NCBI RefSeq assembly: GCF_019969845.1
Contig: NZ_JAHXYR010000004.1
Coordinates: 62,001-126,000, forward strand
DNA: 64,000 nucleotides
Reading direction: 5' to 3'
Source of the DNA: Sphingobacterium sp. GVS05A
GTDB lineage: Bacteria > Bacteroidota > Bacteroidia > Sphingobacteriales > Sphingobacteriaceae
The notes below the pieces were generated by a model that saw nothing but the letters and a program-made list of their open reading frames with translations, did not search any database and was not told the origin of the DNA. This document shows, piece by piece, positions 27,776 to 36,213 of the stretch (its first letter is position 1; every line of letters begins with the position of its first letter). Made by a program: the position numbers and the translations under genes.

Positions 27776-27892
27776 TTAAGACTGTAGCAGTTTGAAAACC
27801 ATTTCACCCAACAGGCAACCCAATAGAATTCCAAAAAGAATGGATAGACTTACCTTGAACCATACAGGGCTTGTTTTTAATGCTAATTTCAT
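27776..27892 (-). CDS. Candidate 38-residue single-span membrane peptide
   Basis: An ATG at 27892 opens a 39-codon frame ending in TAA at 27776. The product is MKLALKTSPVWFK followed by a hydrophobic helix (about residues 14-29) containing 'GILLGCLLGE', a GxxxGxxxG-like helix-packing pattern, and a short charged end. The basic start and single helix resemble known bacterial small membrane proteins. It lies 134 bp upstream of the small acidic gene on the same strand. It rests only on composition and frame, with no family match known to me. Confidence 0.42.
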   Translation of the reverse strand: MKLALKTSPVWFKVSLSILFGILLGCLLGEMVFKLLQS

Positions 27893-28079
27893 GGCGCAAA
27901 AATGGGTTAAAAATATCCTTTTGTAAAGAAATTTAGCGAGGAAAAAGCCTCCTGTAGTGATATGATGACAAGAAACTTTAGGCTTTGTGGTATGATAATT
28001 GAAAATTAATATTTGAATTCGATTTTTTTAGTAATTTAAGTCGGAAAATGAATTTTTTGAAAAAGCCTGATTTATAATT

Positions 28080-28604
28080 ATGATGACACGAATAGTATTG
28101 ACAGTATTTCTATTTTCAATAGCAAAGATGGGACTGGGACAGCAGCTGAATATTGATAAGATCCGGAAAGATTATGCGGAGGCAGTAAAGGATGAGGATC
28201 TTTGTGAACGTAATTTTGATCTACTCGATGACGGGGCTAAATCCACTACAGAGAAGGTCTATCGTGCCGCCTATGAGATATTAATAGCAAAACACATGGG
28301 CAATCCATTTAAGAAAGTAGGTCAATTTAAAGAAGGTAAGAAGCATCTGGAGGAGTTGATCAAAGATAACCCCAATCATATTGAAGCAAGGTTTATTCGA
28401 TGGAGTGTACAGGTTCATGCACCGTCTTTTTTGGGTTATAAAGATAATATCATCGAAGACAAAAACTTCTTGGTCAAAAATCTCCATAAGTTGCCCAATG
28501 AAGAGGCAAAATCAATTATTTACAATTATCTGAAAGGGGCTAACCCTTATTTGAAAGGTGAGCAGATATTCACTAATGTGGAGTTAAAGGAGTTAGGACA
28601 ATAG
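28080..28604 (+). CDS. Exported protein of unknown function
   Basis: 174 residues with a signal peptide ('IVLTVFLFSIAKMGLGQ', cleavage near residue 20). The mature part is helical and charged, with a TPR-like segment 'HLEELIKDNPNHIEARFIRW'. It is probably periplasmic. Two adjacent ATG codons (28080 and 28083) are possible starts. It stands alone about 100 bp before an OmpA-family gene; no function is proposed. Confidence 0.7.
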   Translation: MMTRIVLTVFLFSIAKMGLGQQLNIDKIRKDYAEAVKDEDLCERNFDLLDDGAKSTTEKVYRAAYEILIAKHMGNPFKKVGQFKEGKKHLEELIKDNPNHIEARFIRWSVQVHAPSFLGYKDNIIEDKNFLVKNLHKLPNEEAKSIIYNYLKGANPYLKGEQIFTNVELKELGQ

Positions 28605-28706
28605 ACGTTAAAGGATGTTAATTTGATAGGATACTATTTTTTTGGCTGAAATATTGCTTTATCTTGGTTCAACGAATTAATTCAACATCTACAAAATTAG
28701 AATGCT

Positions 28707-29585
28707 ATGAAAAATATAGTTTTTCCGATGTCCATACTGACCGCAAGTTTATTTTTTACGGGATGTGGCGTCAGTAAAAAAACATATGTAGGTTTGCAGA
28801 CAGAGTATAAAAATCTGCAGACACAGTATCAGGATAGTCAGCTTCAATTGACTGAAAGTCGGTCACGGATTAAGAGTTTGGAAGATCAATTAGCTTCAGA
28901 AAGACAAAATAATGCTGATCTTAAAGCTGCTTATGCTGCGTTGCAAGGTTCTTTGGATAAGAGTATCAATCAAAACTCACAGGGAAATGTCAATATTTCC
29001 AAGCTTGTTGATGAAATCAATGCTTCAAATAAATACATTAAACACCTTGTTGAGACCAAGAACAAGTCTGACTCGTTGAATTTGGTATTGACAAATAATC
29101 TGACCCGCTCACTGAGTCGTGAGGAATTACAGGAGGTTGATGTGCAGGTGTTAAAAGGTGTCGTTTATATTTCACTGGCAGATAATATGCTATACAAGTC
29201 TGGAAGTTATGAAATCAGTGATCGAGCTGATATGACTTTAAGCAAAATAGCCAAGATTATTCAAGATTATAGAGATTATGAAGTGCTGATAGAAGGTAAT
29301 ACGGATACAGACCCGATTTCGAAACCAAATATTCGAAACAATTGGGATTTAAGTACACTGCGGGCGTCTTCTGTCGTTCAGGCATTACAGACCAAGTATG
29401 GTGTTGATCCGAAGCGACTGACAGCTGGTGGTAGGGGAGAGTATAATCCTGTAGCTGACAATTCAACGGCTCTTGGAAAACAACGTAACCGGAGAACACA
29501 GATTATTATTACACCTAAGTTGGATCAATTTATGGAATTGATTGACAAGGCTCCAGAGCCGACTGAGGTTACACCGGTACAATAA
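28707..29585 (+). CDS. OmpA-family peptidoglycan-binding lipoprotein
   Basis: 292 residues. A lipoprotein signal peptide ends at the lipobox 'LFFTGC' (Cys20). A coiled coil spans about 25-120. The C-terminal OmpA-like domain (about 145-270) shows 'IEGNTDTDPI', 'NWDLSTLRASSVVQAL' and 'GRGEYNPVADNSTALGKQRNRR', the peptidoglycan-contact signature. It should be anchored in the outer membrane by lipid and hold the cell wall. It ends at a bidirectional terminator. Confidence 0.92.
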   Translation: MKNIVFPMSILTASLFFTGCGVSKKTYVGLQTEYKNLQTQYQDSQLQLTESRSRIKSLEDQLASERQNNADLKAAYAALQGSLDKSINQNSQGNVNISKLVDEINASNKYIKHLVETKNKSDSLNLVLTNNLTRSLSREELQEVDVQVLKGVVYISLADNMLYKSGSYEISDRADMTLSKIAKIIQDYRDYEVLIEGNTDTDPISKPNIRNNWDLSTLRASSVVQALQTKYGVDPKRLTAGGRGEYNPVADNSTALGKQRNRRTQIIITPKLDQFMELIDKAPEPTEVTPVQ

Positions 29586-29630
29586 TGAAAATTAGATAAA
29601 TAGCTGTCACCTTGCTATTGTGTACAGTAT

Positions 29631-29668
29631 AAAAAAATCCTTTCCAGCTTTTGGAAAGGATTTTTTTT
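29631..29668. terminator. Bidirectional terminator between ompA-like and dehydrogenase genes
   Basis: Perfect 16-bp arms (29631-29646 and 29652-29667, core ATCCTTTCCA) enclose a 5-nt loop, with an A-run on one side and a T-run on the other. It serves two convergent genes and touches the stop codon of the minus-strand gene. Confidence 0.9.
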
Positions 29669-30299
29669 ATCCAAAGAATTTAGTTGGATCGAAACCGTGT
29701 TCTTTCAGTACATCGTCCGGAACACCATTCCATACGCCTGGTTTGTTCCCAGCATATCCGATATCTTTGATGCCAATTTCGCTGGTATAGAATCCAGAAG
29801 ACGTCAGGTTGCGCATCAATGAGAAAAATGCTGCTCCTTGCTGCATTTCAGGTTTTGCCAATTCAGGATAGGCAATTTCATCAATGAGTGCGAGCTGATC
29901 CTTTGTGTCGCATTTTATAAATACATTACCGTGCCGTCTTTTAGTTTGAAGGTCAAGCCAGCGTAGTCCACCGCGCATAGGGATTTTATTGTCGGGTAAA
30001 TCCTTTACTATAAACTCGATAAAATCCGGAACTCCCGCCTCGGAGGCGCTACCTGATTTGCTGTCCTTTGGAATAATGATGTCGGCTAAAACGGTAATTG
30101 TTGCCATCTCATGTTCATCAAAAAACTTTTCTTCTTTTAGCCGAGCTGTCCGTTCATATTCAAAATCTTGGACACCGGGTAGTTTATCAGCATTTGCGGC
30201 TGTTGTATTTTTTGCGTCTTTTGTGTTACAAGCTGCGGTTAAAAGACCTGATCCAGCAGCAATAAAGCCTAATGCTTTTAGCGATTCTCTTCTATTCAT
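29667..30299 (-). CDS. Gluconate 2-dehydrogenase subunit 3-family protein, Tat-exported lipoprotein
   Basis: A 210-residue protein whose N-terminus has a twin-arginine pattern (NRRESLKALG) and a lipobox 'LLTAAC' (Cys24). It matches the small subunit of GMC dehydrogenases such as gluconate 2-dehydrogenase and glucoside 3-dehydrogenase. The catalytic GMC subunit, encoded 3 bp upstream, has no export signal, so this subunit probably carries it through the Tat pathway. Its role as a chaperone-like small subunit is inferred from those systems. Confidence 0.88.
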   Translation of the reverse strand: MNRRESLKALGFIAAGSGLLTAACNTKDAKNTTAANADKLPGVQDFEYERTARLKEEKFFDEHEMATITVLADIIIPKDSKSGSASEAGVPDFIEFIVKDLPDNKIPMRGGLRWLDLQTKRRHGNVFIKCDTKDQLALIDEIAYPELAKPEMQQGAAFFSLMRNLTSSGFYTSEIGIKDIGYAGNKPGVWNGVPDDVLKEHGFDPTKFFG

Positions 30300-30302
30300 G
30301 CT

Positions 30303-32039
30303 TTAACCATTTAATTTTTTCTTTTCCTGCAATATATATTCTGCGGTGCGCATCGATAGCGCTAAAATTGTCCATGTAAGGTTTTTATCTCCTTGTTGTA
30401 CAAATGGGCCCGCATCGACCACATAGAGGTTTTTACAGTCATGTGCCTGCCCCCATTTGTTTAATACCGAGGTTTTCGGATCGTTACCCATCCTGGTGGT
30501 GCCACCTTCATGAATAATTTTTCCGGGAGCCTCCAAACCATATAAGGTGTCGGCACCTGGAATTTTCGACGTGATGACAGCACCCATTTCATGCATAATA
30601 GATTGGAATGTCTCTTGCATATGCTTTGCTTGGGCGATTTCTTCATTTGCCCATTTGTAATTGAAACGGAGTACAGGGATACCAAATTTATCAACTTGGC
30701 TCGGGTCGATTTCACAGTAGTTATCTTTTCTTGCCAATGCAGTACCACGTCCAGCCATACCAACATTTGCGCCATAGTAACTACGGTAATCTTCTTTAAG
30801 CGCTGAGCCATATCCACCCTTTGCTTTTGTTTTTCCGTCGCCACCTTTTCCGGCGTCATTTACCTTTGGTACCCAATTTAGGAATCCATAAGAAGGCATA
30901 TGCAGACCGCCACCATATTCAATATGGTATCCTCTCGGGAAATTCAGCTTCGCGTTGTCTTCCCACCAAGGTGAATAGATATGGACACTTCCAACACCGT
31001 CTTCGTTATATCTTTTGCGGTCGAGTAATTGTGGCAAATAACCAGAGAGACTGGCTCCAGTGGAGTCATGGAGGTATCTGCCGACCAAGCCGCTGCTGTT
31101 ACCAACACCACCCGGATGCGCTTTAGATTTTGAATTTAACATAATCCGGGCGCTTTCACAGGCACTGGCTCCAAGAATTACAGTTTTTCCTTTTACCGTA
31201 TATTCCTGTAAATCTTTTGTGTCAACATAGGATACACCGATAGCCAATCCTTCGTCGTTGGTCAATACTTCTCGTACCATTGCATTGTCGATTACCTTTA
31301 AATTCCCTGTTTTCATTGCGGGAATGACCAAGCAAGATGAGGATGAGAAATCGCCATATACTTTACATGCACGACCACATTGGCCACAGTAGAAACAAGT
31401 GCCTCGGTCTTTAATATCTTTGGATACTTCGGTCAACACGGCACCCCGTCCCGGAATGACAGGTACCCCCGCTTTCTTAGCCCCTTTTGCAATATATAGT
31501 TCATTAAGACGAGGCTTAGGAGGTTTCATAAAAATACCATCAGGTTCATTATGTATACCCTCGGCTGTACCATAAATACCGATCATACGGTCTACGCGAT
31601 CATAAAATGGTTTGACTTCATCATAAGTGATAGGCCATTCATCGGTGATACCATCTTTAGGTTTGAAATCATCGGGACCCATACGCAATGAAATACGGCC
31701 CCAGTGATTGGTTCTACCACCAAGCATCCTTGCTCTGAACCATTCAAATTCGGTTCCACTAACTTTACTGTAAGGTTCTCCTTCTATTTGCCAGCCACCA
31801 AAGGCCGCATCGAAATCGCCAAAAGGTCTTGTTGTACCAGCTCCTCTCCGAGGTGATTCCCAGGGCCAACGTAACTGCAACGAATCTTTTGCGGGATCGT
31901 AAAATGGGCCAGCCTCCAGCATCAATACTTTGAGACCCGCATGTGCCAGGATATATCCGGCCATACCTCCACCTGCACCTGAGCCTACGACAATAGCGTC
32001 AAACAATTCGGGATTCTCTTTAATTTGATAATTTGACAT
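30303..32039 (-). CDS. GMC-family FAD-dependent dehydrogenase (sugar/gluconate dehydrogenase type)
   Basis: 578 residues. The FAD-binding GSGAGGG motif lies at 19-25, and the C-terminal 'HEGGTTRMG' and 'NLTWTILALSMRTAEYI' regions carry the His/Asn catalytic pair typical of GMC enzymes. A Cys-rich patch 'CFYCGQCGRACKVYG' in the middle is also seen in large subunits of gluconate and glucoside dehydrogenases. The substrate is probably a sugar or sugar acid. No cytochrome c subunit is nearby. It has no signal peptide of its own and should co-export with the following gene product. Confidence 0.88.
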   Translation of the reverse strand: MSNYQIKENPELFDAIVVGSGAGGGMAGYILAHAGLKVLMLEAGPFYDPAKDSLQLRWPWESPRRGAGTTRPFGDFDAAFGGWQIEGEPYSKVSGTEFEWFRARMLGGRTNHWGRISLRMGPDDFKPKDGITDEWPITYDEVKPFYDRVDRMIGIYGTAEGIHNEPDGIFMKPPKPRLNELYIAKGAKKAGVPVIPGRGAVLTEVSKDIKDRGTCFYCGQCGRACKVYGDFSSSSCLVIPAMKTGNLKVIDNAMVREVLTNDEGLAIGVSYVDTKDLQEYTVKGKTVILGASACESARIMLNSKSKAHPGGVGNSSGLVGRYLHDSTGASLSGYLPQLLDRKRYNEDGVGSVHIYSPWWEDNAKLNFPRGYHIEYGGGLHMPSYGFLNWVPKVNDAGKGGDGKTKAKGGYGSALKEDYRSYYGANVGMAGRGTALARKDNYCEIDPSQVDKFGIPVLRFNYKWANEEIAQAKHMQETFQSIMHEMGAVITSKIPGADTLYGLEAPGKIIHEGGTTRMGNDPKTSVLNKWGQAHDCKNLYVVDAGPFVQQGDKNLTWTILALSMRTAEYILQEKKKLNG

Positions 32040-32343
32040 AATTAAATTGAGTAATTAATTGAAAAGTCTGCGAGATACATTTTTTTTGAGAAATTTTATA
32101 TCTGCAGGAAGGTTCAACTAATTGATGGTTATTGTTTCATGTTTAAAATCATCGTGAATATATTGATAAAATTTTATTTTTTTTCAATTTAATTTATCGT
32201 TTTAGCATTATTTTAAATAAAGAATAGGAGATTGTTACAAAACAATGTGTAGTTTGCTGGAATGAAACTCGATTGGTCGGGTATGCTGAGATAAAAATTG
32301 AGCCGATATCAAGGCATCAGAAATATCGGCTGTTTTGTTTTAC
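32040..32343. other. Intergenic region between the GMC gene and the ABC-F gene
   Basis: 304 bp. It contains the ABC-F terminator at 32301-32331 and otherwise AT-rich sequence that should hold the GMC promoter on the minus strand. No clear TAnnTTTG element or small ORF was found. Confidence 0.45.
32301..32331 (-). terminator. Probable terminator of the ABC-F gene
   Basis: Arms AGCCGATAT (32301-32309) and ATATCGGCT (32323-32331) with a 13-nt loop, followed on the minus strand by CAATTTTTAT. It lies 13 bp after the ABC-F stop codon. Confidence 0.65.
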
Positions 32344-33936
32344 CTAATTTTTTAAGCTGATCGTTCTGTCTATGCCGATATCATCTTGAAACATTTCATC
32401 ATGTGAGATGACAAGGAGTGTGCCTTTATAATGTTGAATCGCTCGGGTAAGGATACGAATGTTTTGAATATCCAGATTATTGGTAGGTTCATCTAACACA
32501 ATGAGATCCGGAGCCTGTTGTTTAATTGTCAAGCAGCATAGGATCAGGCGCATTTTTTCGCCGCCACTTAAAAGTCGACAAGGTTTGTCCCAGTCATCCT
32601 TCCCAAATAAAAAGCGGTTGAGTCTGATTTTGATCTCATGTTCTGGTAGCGATGCACTATTATAGTATTGAGCCTGCTCATAAACACTCAACTGGAGGTC
32701 AATAAGTGAGTACTCCTGGTCGAGATAGATAGCGCTAAAGTGCTGTCGCTCAACCTGACCTTGAGAGGGGCTGAGCTGACCTAACAGGATTTTGATCAAT
32801 GTGGTTTTACCGGAACCATTTTTTCCCTGCAAGATAATACGCTCCCCGCTGAATATTTGCAGATTCATATTCTCCGGCCAAAGTTCGGCTGTATTGTGTT
32901 TGAAGTTGATTTTGGTCGCTTTTATCATACTTTTTCCGCGTGGGAAGTCGCTGTTTCCTAAGTCAATTTTCATTTCATCTAAGGCAGCTTTCGTACCTCT
33001 AAGTTCTTGCAGATTGGATTTCATGTCTCCAATTTTGTCCTGATGGATACTTTTGATTTTGGCCGTACTTTTTTCGGCATTATTCCGTAGTGTATTCATC
33101 ATGATGCGGGCAACACCTGCTTTTTCCTGTTTTTTTTGACCACGATTGTTTAATCTGTTTTGCCGTTCAATCGTTTCTCTTTCTTTCTCTTTGGCTGTTC
33201 TGATCGCTTTTTCCTGATGATGGATATCCTGCTCTAGCGCATTGCGTTCTATTTCTTTTTGAGATTCGTAAAATACATAGTTTCCACCGTATCGTTTTAT
33301 ACCCCTCGGTGTCATTTCTAGTGTGTCCTCCAATAGATTGAGCAGTGTTCGGTCATGGCTGACAACAACAATGGTTTGTTTTGAAGACTGTATCCATTGA
33401 TAGAGCAGCTTTTTACTGTCAATATCCAGGTGATTGCTGGGTTCATCCAACAGAATAAGCTCACATTCGTGAATTTGAATCCCTGCCAACAAAACTTTTG
33501 CCTTTTGGCCACCACTGAGATCCGACATTTTCTGCGTCAAATGAATTTCGGGTAAATTCCAATACCCAAAAGCCTCTTGGCAGCGTTCTTCCAGCGTCCA
33601 GTCATCTTGAAGGATATTAAAATTTTCTTCTGAGGCATTGCCAGCTAAGATGGCATAAAAAGCATTTAGTTTTTTGTCAATGCCAAGAGTCTGTGCGACC
33701 GTTAAATCATCGTATTGTCCGGTAATTTGTGGCACATAAAAAGGGCGGGTATCACTATGCATACCGCCTGTTGTGGGCAATAGCTCTCCGGCGATAAGGC
33801 GCAATAATGTTGATTTACCAACACCGTTGTTACCAATTAATGCTATTTTCTCGTGTGAGTTGATTGTTAGACTTATGTTTTCAAACAATAAATCTTTATT
33901 CGGATGTATATAGGATATCTGTTGTAATGAAATCAT
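32344..33936 (-). CDS. ABC-F family ATPase
   Basis: 530 residues with two ABC ATPase domains and no membrane segment. Domain 1 has Walker A 'GNNGVGKST' (35-43) and signature 'LSGGQKAK'; domain 2 has 'GKNGSGKTT' and 'LSGGEKMR'. Both are followed by 'LDEPSNHLDI' and 'LDEPTNNLDI' Walker B regions. The basic coiled linker between them is the part that enters the ribosome E site. ABC-F proteins rescue ribosomes or protect them from antibiotics; which applies here is not shown by sequence. Confidence 0.9.
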   Translation of the reverse strand: MISLQQISYIHPNKDLLFENISLTINSHEKIALIGNNGVGKSTLLRLIAGELLPTTGGMHSDTRPFYVPQITGQYDDLTVAQTLGIDKKLNAFYAILAGNASEENFNILQDDWTLEERCQEAFGYWNLPEIHLTQKMSDLSGGQKAKVLLAGIQIHECELILLDEPSNHLDIDSKKLLYQWIQSSKQTIVVVSHDRTLLNLLEDTLEMTPRGIKRYGGNYVFYESQKEIERNALEQDIHHQEKAIRTAKEKERETIERQNRLNNRGQKKQEKAGVARIMMNTLRNNAEKSTAKIKSIHQDKIGDMKSNLQELRGTKAALDEMKIDLGNSDFPRGKSMIKATKINFKHNTAELWPENMNLQIFSGERIILQGKNGSGKTTLIKILLGQLSPSQGQVERQHFSAIYLDQEYSLIDLQLSVYEQAQYYNSASLPEHEIKIRLNRFLFGKDDWDKPCRLLSGGEKMRLILCCLTIKQQAPDLIVLDEPTNNLDIQNIRILTRAIQHYKGTLLVISHDEMFQDDIGIDRTISLKN

Positions 33937-34169
33937 ACTAAAATTCTTTATAATGTTAAAAACAGGCCATTTCGGTAAGTTATTTACCGTTGGTATTTAT
34001 TACGCTCTAAAGAATCTTAATCTTACATACAGTTTTTATTTGAATTTAAGAGCTACAAATATACCAGTTTATTTCTAATCTCAAAACAGCTGTTTTTATC
34101 TATAGTCAAATTCCTTAATGATTAAACATAAATTTGTATAATAGTGTCCCAAATTTTGAATGTAAATTA

Positions 34170-34201
34170 TTGCTATTTGCGTTGAACAAATCGTATTTTT
34201 G
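34170..34201 (+). promoter_or_regulatory. Promoter of the NtrC-type regulator, implying a near-leaderless mRNA
   Basis: TTG (34170-34172), a 21-nt spacer and TATTTTTG (34194-34201) match the consensus. The expected start at about 34206-34209 is only a few bases before the ATG at 34211. Confidence 0.55.
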
Positions 34202-34210
34202 AAAAAAAAC

Positions 34211-35551
34211 ATGGTGAATAAAATACTTATTATCGATGACGAAGAGAAGCTTCGTAAACTGCTTGCTAAGATCATAAGCTTGGAGGGTTTTGAAGTAATC
34301 GAAGCTGCTGATATCAAATCTGGTTTGAAAAAGCTTGATATTTTCGACATCGATGTAGTATTATGCGATGTTAAGTTGCCTGATGGTAACGGGGTGGAGA
34401 CTGCAAAATTGATTAAGGAACGCTATCCAATTGTTGAAATCATATTATTGACTGCCTATGGTAATATTCCTGATGGGGTTCAGGCGATTAAAAATGGTGC
34501 TTTTGAGTACATTACCAAAGGTGATGACAACAACCGGATTATTCCTTTACTCTATAAAGCCTGTGAGAAAGTAGCATTAGCGCGCAGGGTAAGACAGTTG
34601 GAGAAACAATTAGGTAATAGGCTTTCCTTTGACAAAATTATAGGGAGTTCTGTTGCGATTAAATCGGCTATTGCGCTTGCACAAAAGGTATCCGTAACTG
34701 GTACGACTGTTCTGCTAACCGGAGAAACAGGAACCGGTAAAGAGGTATTTGCACAAGCGATTCATCAGGCCAGCCCACGCAAGGAGCGTAGTTTTGTCGC
34801 CATTAATTGTGCGGCTTTCACAAAAGATTTATTGGAAAATGAACTGTTTGGACATAAAGCAGGGGCTTTTACAGGAGCGACAAAGGATCAGCGCGGTCTA
34901 TTCGAAGAGGCTCATTTGGGGACTATTTTTTTGGATGAGATCGGTGAGATGGCGATTGAACTTCAAGCCAAAATTCTACGCGTACTGGAGACTGGCGAAT
35001 TTTTAAAGGTAGGTGATTCCAAGCCAACAAAAGTGGATGTCCGCATTATTGCTGCAACAAATCGGGATCTTGAAGCCCAAATCGATTCAGAACATTTTAG
35101 AAGTGATTTATTTTATAGATTGTCAGTCTTTACGATTCAGCTGCCACCCTTACGTGAACGTGTTGAGGATATTCGATTGCTGGCTCAGTATTACGCAGAT
35201 ATTTTTGTGGCAAAATCGAATCTCAAACCGCTAAAAATGACTGCTGAATTTGTTGCGGCTCTCGAACGAAATCCTTGGCGGGGAAATATCCGTGAATTGA
35301 AAAATGTGATTGAACGTAGTGTCATACTGAGTGAAGATGGACTGCTTGATCTGAGCAGTCTTCCTTTTGGAATGAATAATTTGAAATCGGAACAAGCGCT
35401 GTCTTCCGGTTTTTCCATGGCAAATATAGAACGTCAACACATTCAGCGTGTATTGCAATATACAAATGGGAATAAAGCTGAAGCCGCACGATTGCTGGAG
35501 ATCGGTGTAGCGACACTATACCGGAAAATTGAGGAGTATAAAATGCAATGA
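34211..35551 (+). CDS. Sigma-54-dependent NtrC-family response regulator
   Basis: 446 residues from the ATG at 34211; a TTG 12 bp upstream lies inside the -10 element and is rejected. The receiver domain has D53 as phospho-acceptor in 'LCDVKLPDG'. The AAA+ domain has Walker A 'GETGTGKE' and a canonical sigma-54 contact loop GAFTGA at 218-223. The C-terminal Fis-type DNA-binding helix pair contains 'GNKAEAARLLEIGVATLYRKI'. It activates sigma-54 promoters when phosphorylated. Neither its kinase nor its targets can be seen nearby. Confidence 0.92.
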   Translation: MVNKILIIDDEEKLRKLLAKIISLEGFEVIEAADIKSGLKKLDIFDIDVVLCDVKLPDGNGVETAKLIKERYPIVEIILLTAYGNIPDGVQAIKNGAFEYITKGDDNNRIIPLLYKACEKVALARRVRQLEKQLGNRLSFDKIIGSSVAIKSAIALAQKVSVTGTTVLLTGETGTGKEVFAQAIHQASPRKERSFVAINCAAFTKDLLENELFGHKAGAFTGATKDQRGLFEEAHLGTIFLDEIGEMAIELQAKILRVLETGEFLKVGDSKPTKVDVRIIAATNRDLEAQIDSEHFRSDLFYRLSVFTIQLPPLRERVEDIRLLAQYYADIFVAKSNLKPLKMTAEFVAALERNPWRGNIRELKNVIERSVILSEDGLLDLSSLPFGMNNLKSEQALSSGFSMANIERQHIQRVLQYTNGNKAEAARLLEIGVATLYRKIEEYKMQ

Positions 35552-35604
35552 CCTACAATAGATCCTGCGGCATGTCAGCCAGCGGCCACAGGATCGGCAA
35601 ACCG

Positions 35605-36072
35605 CTAAAGTTTTATCTCGTTATCATCAATAAGTTTAGCATCCCGTGTATTTTTCTGAACTGCGATCGCAGAGAATATACTTAAAGAAAAAGACATGGC
35701 ATAGAATCCTTTTTCGCTCAGTAGCAGATCAGCATTCCATAATCCGATAATCAATAAGACTACCGCAGCAATTGTTGCAAACCAACTTAGACCATAATAA
35801 AGTTCGGTTACAGCAAGTCCTTCAGCTTTATCTCTAACACTTTTTTGAACAGAAATAACAGCAAATAGGGCAAACAGTAGAATGGTAAAATAATATCCCT
35901 TTTCATTGAGAGCCATAGTAGCATTCCATAATCCGACACAGTAACCAATAGTTCCTACCAATAGAGCTGTCCACGATGCGCCAATGAAGGCTCCTGTGGG
36001 TTTGAAAGGATTTCTTGTGTTCGAATCCTTTTTTGAAATTTTTTCTTCAATCATGTTTTTTAGCGGTTCCAT
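35605..36072 (-). CDS. yiaA: YiaA/YiaB-family inner membrane protein
   Basis: 155 residues with four membrane segments arranged as two copies of the YiaAB two-helix unit. The copies share 'GLWNA' followed by an 'EKGYY' or 'EKGFY' motif and end with 'VQKSVRDK' or 'VQKNTRDA', so the gene arose by internal duplication. Function unknown in E. coli as well. It converges on the NtrC-type gene. Starts at residue 1 or residue 7 are both possible. Confidence 0.85.
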   Translation of the reverse strand: MEPLKNMIEEKISKKDSNTRNPFKPTGAFIGASWTALLVGTIGYCVGLWNATMALNEKGYYFTILLFALFAVISVQKSVRDKAEGLAVTELYYGLSWFATIAAVVLLIIGLWNADLLLSEKGFYAMSFSLSIFSAIAVQKNTRDAKLIDDNEIKL

Positions 36073-36179
36073 AATTTTAATTTTTTATTGTTGTTTTTGT
36101 TATTTGTTAATTCAAATATCAGGAGTATCCACTATGATATAAAATCAATTTGTTTAAAATACTGATGATATATTTTTAT

Positions 36180-36208
36180 TTGTTAAATTTGATTTTCCGC
36201 TAAATTTG
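36180..36208 (+). promoter_or_regulatory. Promoter of the 502-residue helical protein gene, apparently leaderless
   Basis: TTG (36180-36182), 18 nt, then TAAATTTG (36201-36208). The predicted start falls at about 36212-36216, on the ATG at 36214. A second TAAATTTG at 36184-36191 could allow a short leader instead. Confidence 0.5.
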
Positions 36209-36213
36209 ACGAT

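Noticed and set aside
27595..27834. 79-residue minus-strand ORF with aromatic-rich sequence
   Set aside because: It overlaps the start of the acidic protein and the better-looking 38-residue membrane frame, and has no coding-like composition.
35561..35595. Hairpin between the NtrC-type gene and yiaA
   Set aside because: Arms GATCCTGCGG/CCACAGGATC have one mismatch and a 15-nt loop, and no T-run follows on either strand, so it is not called a terminator.
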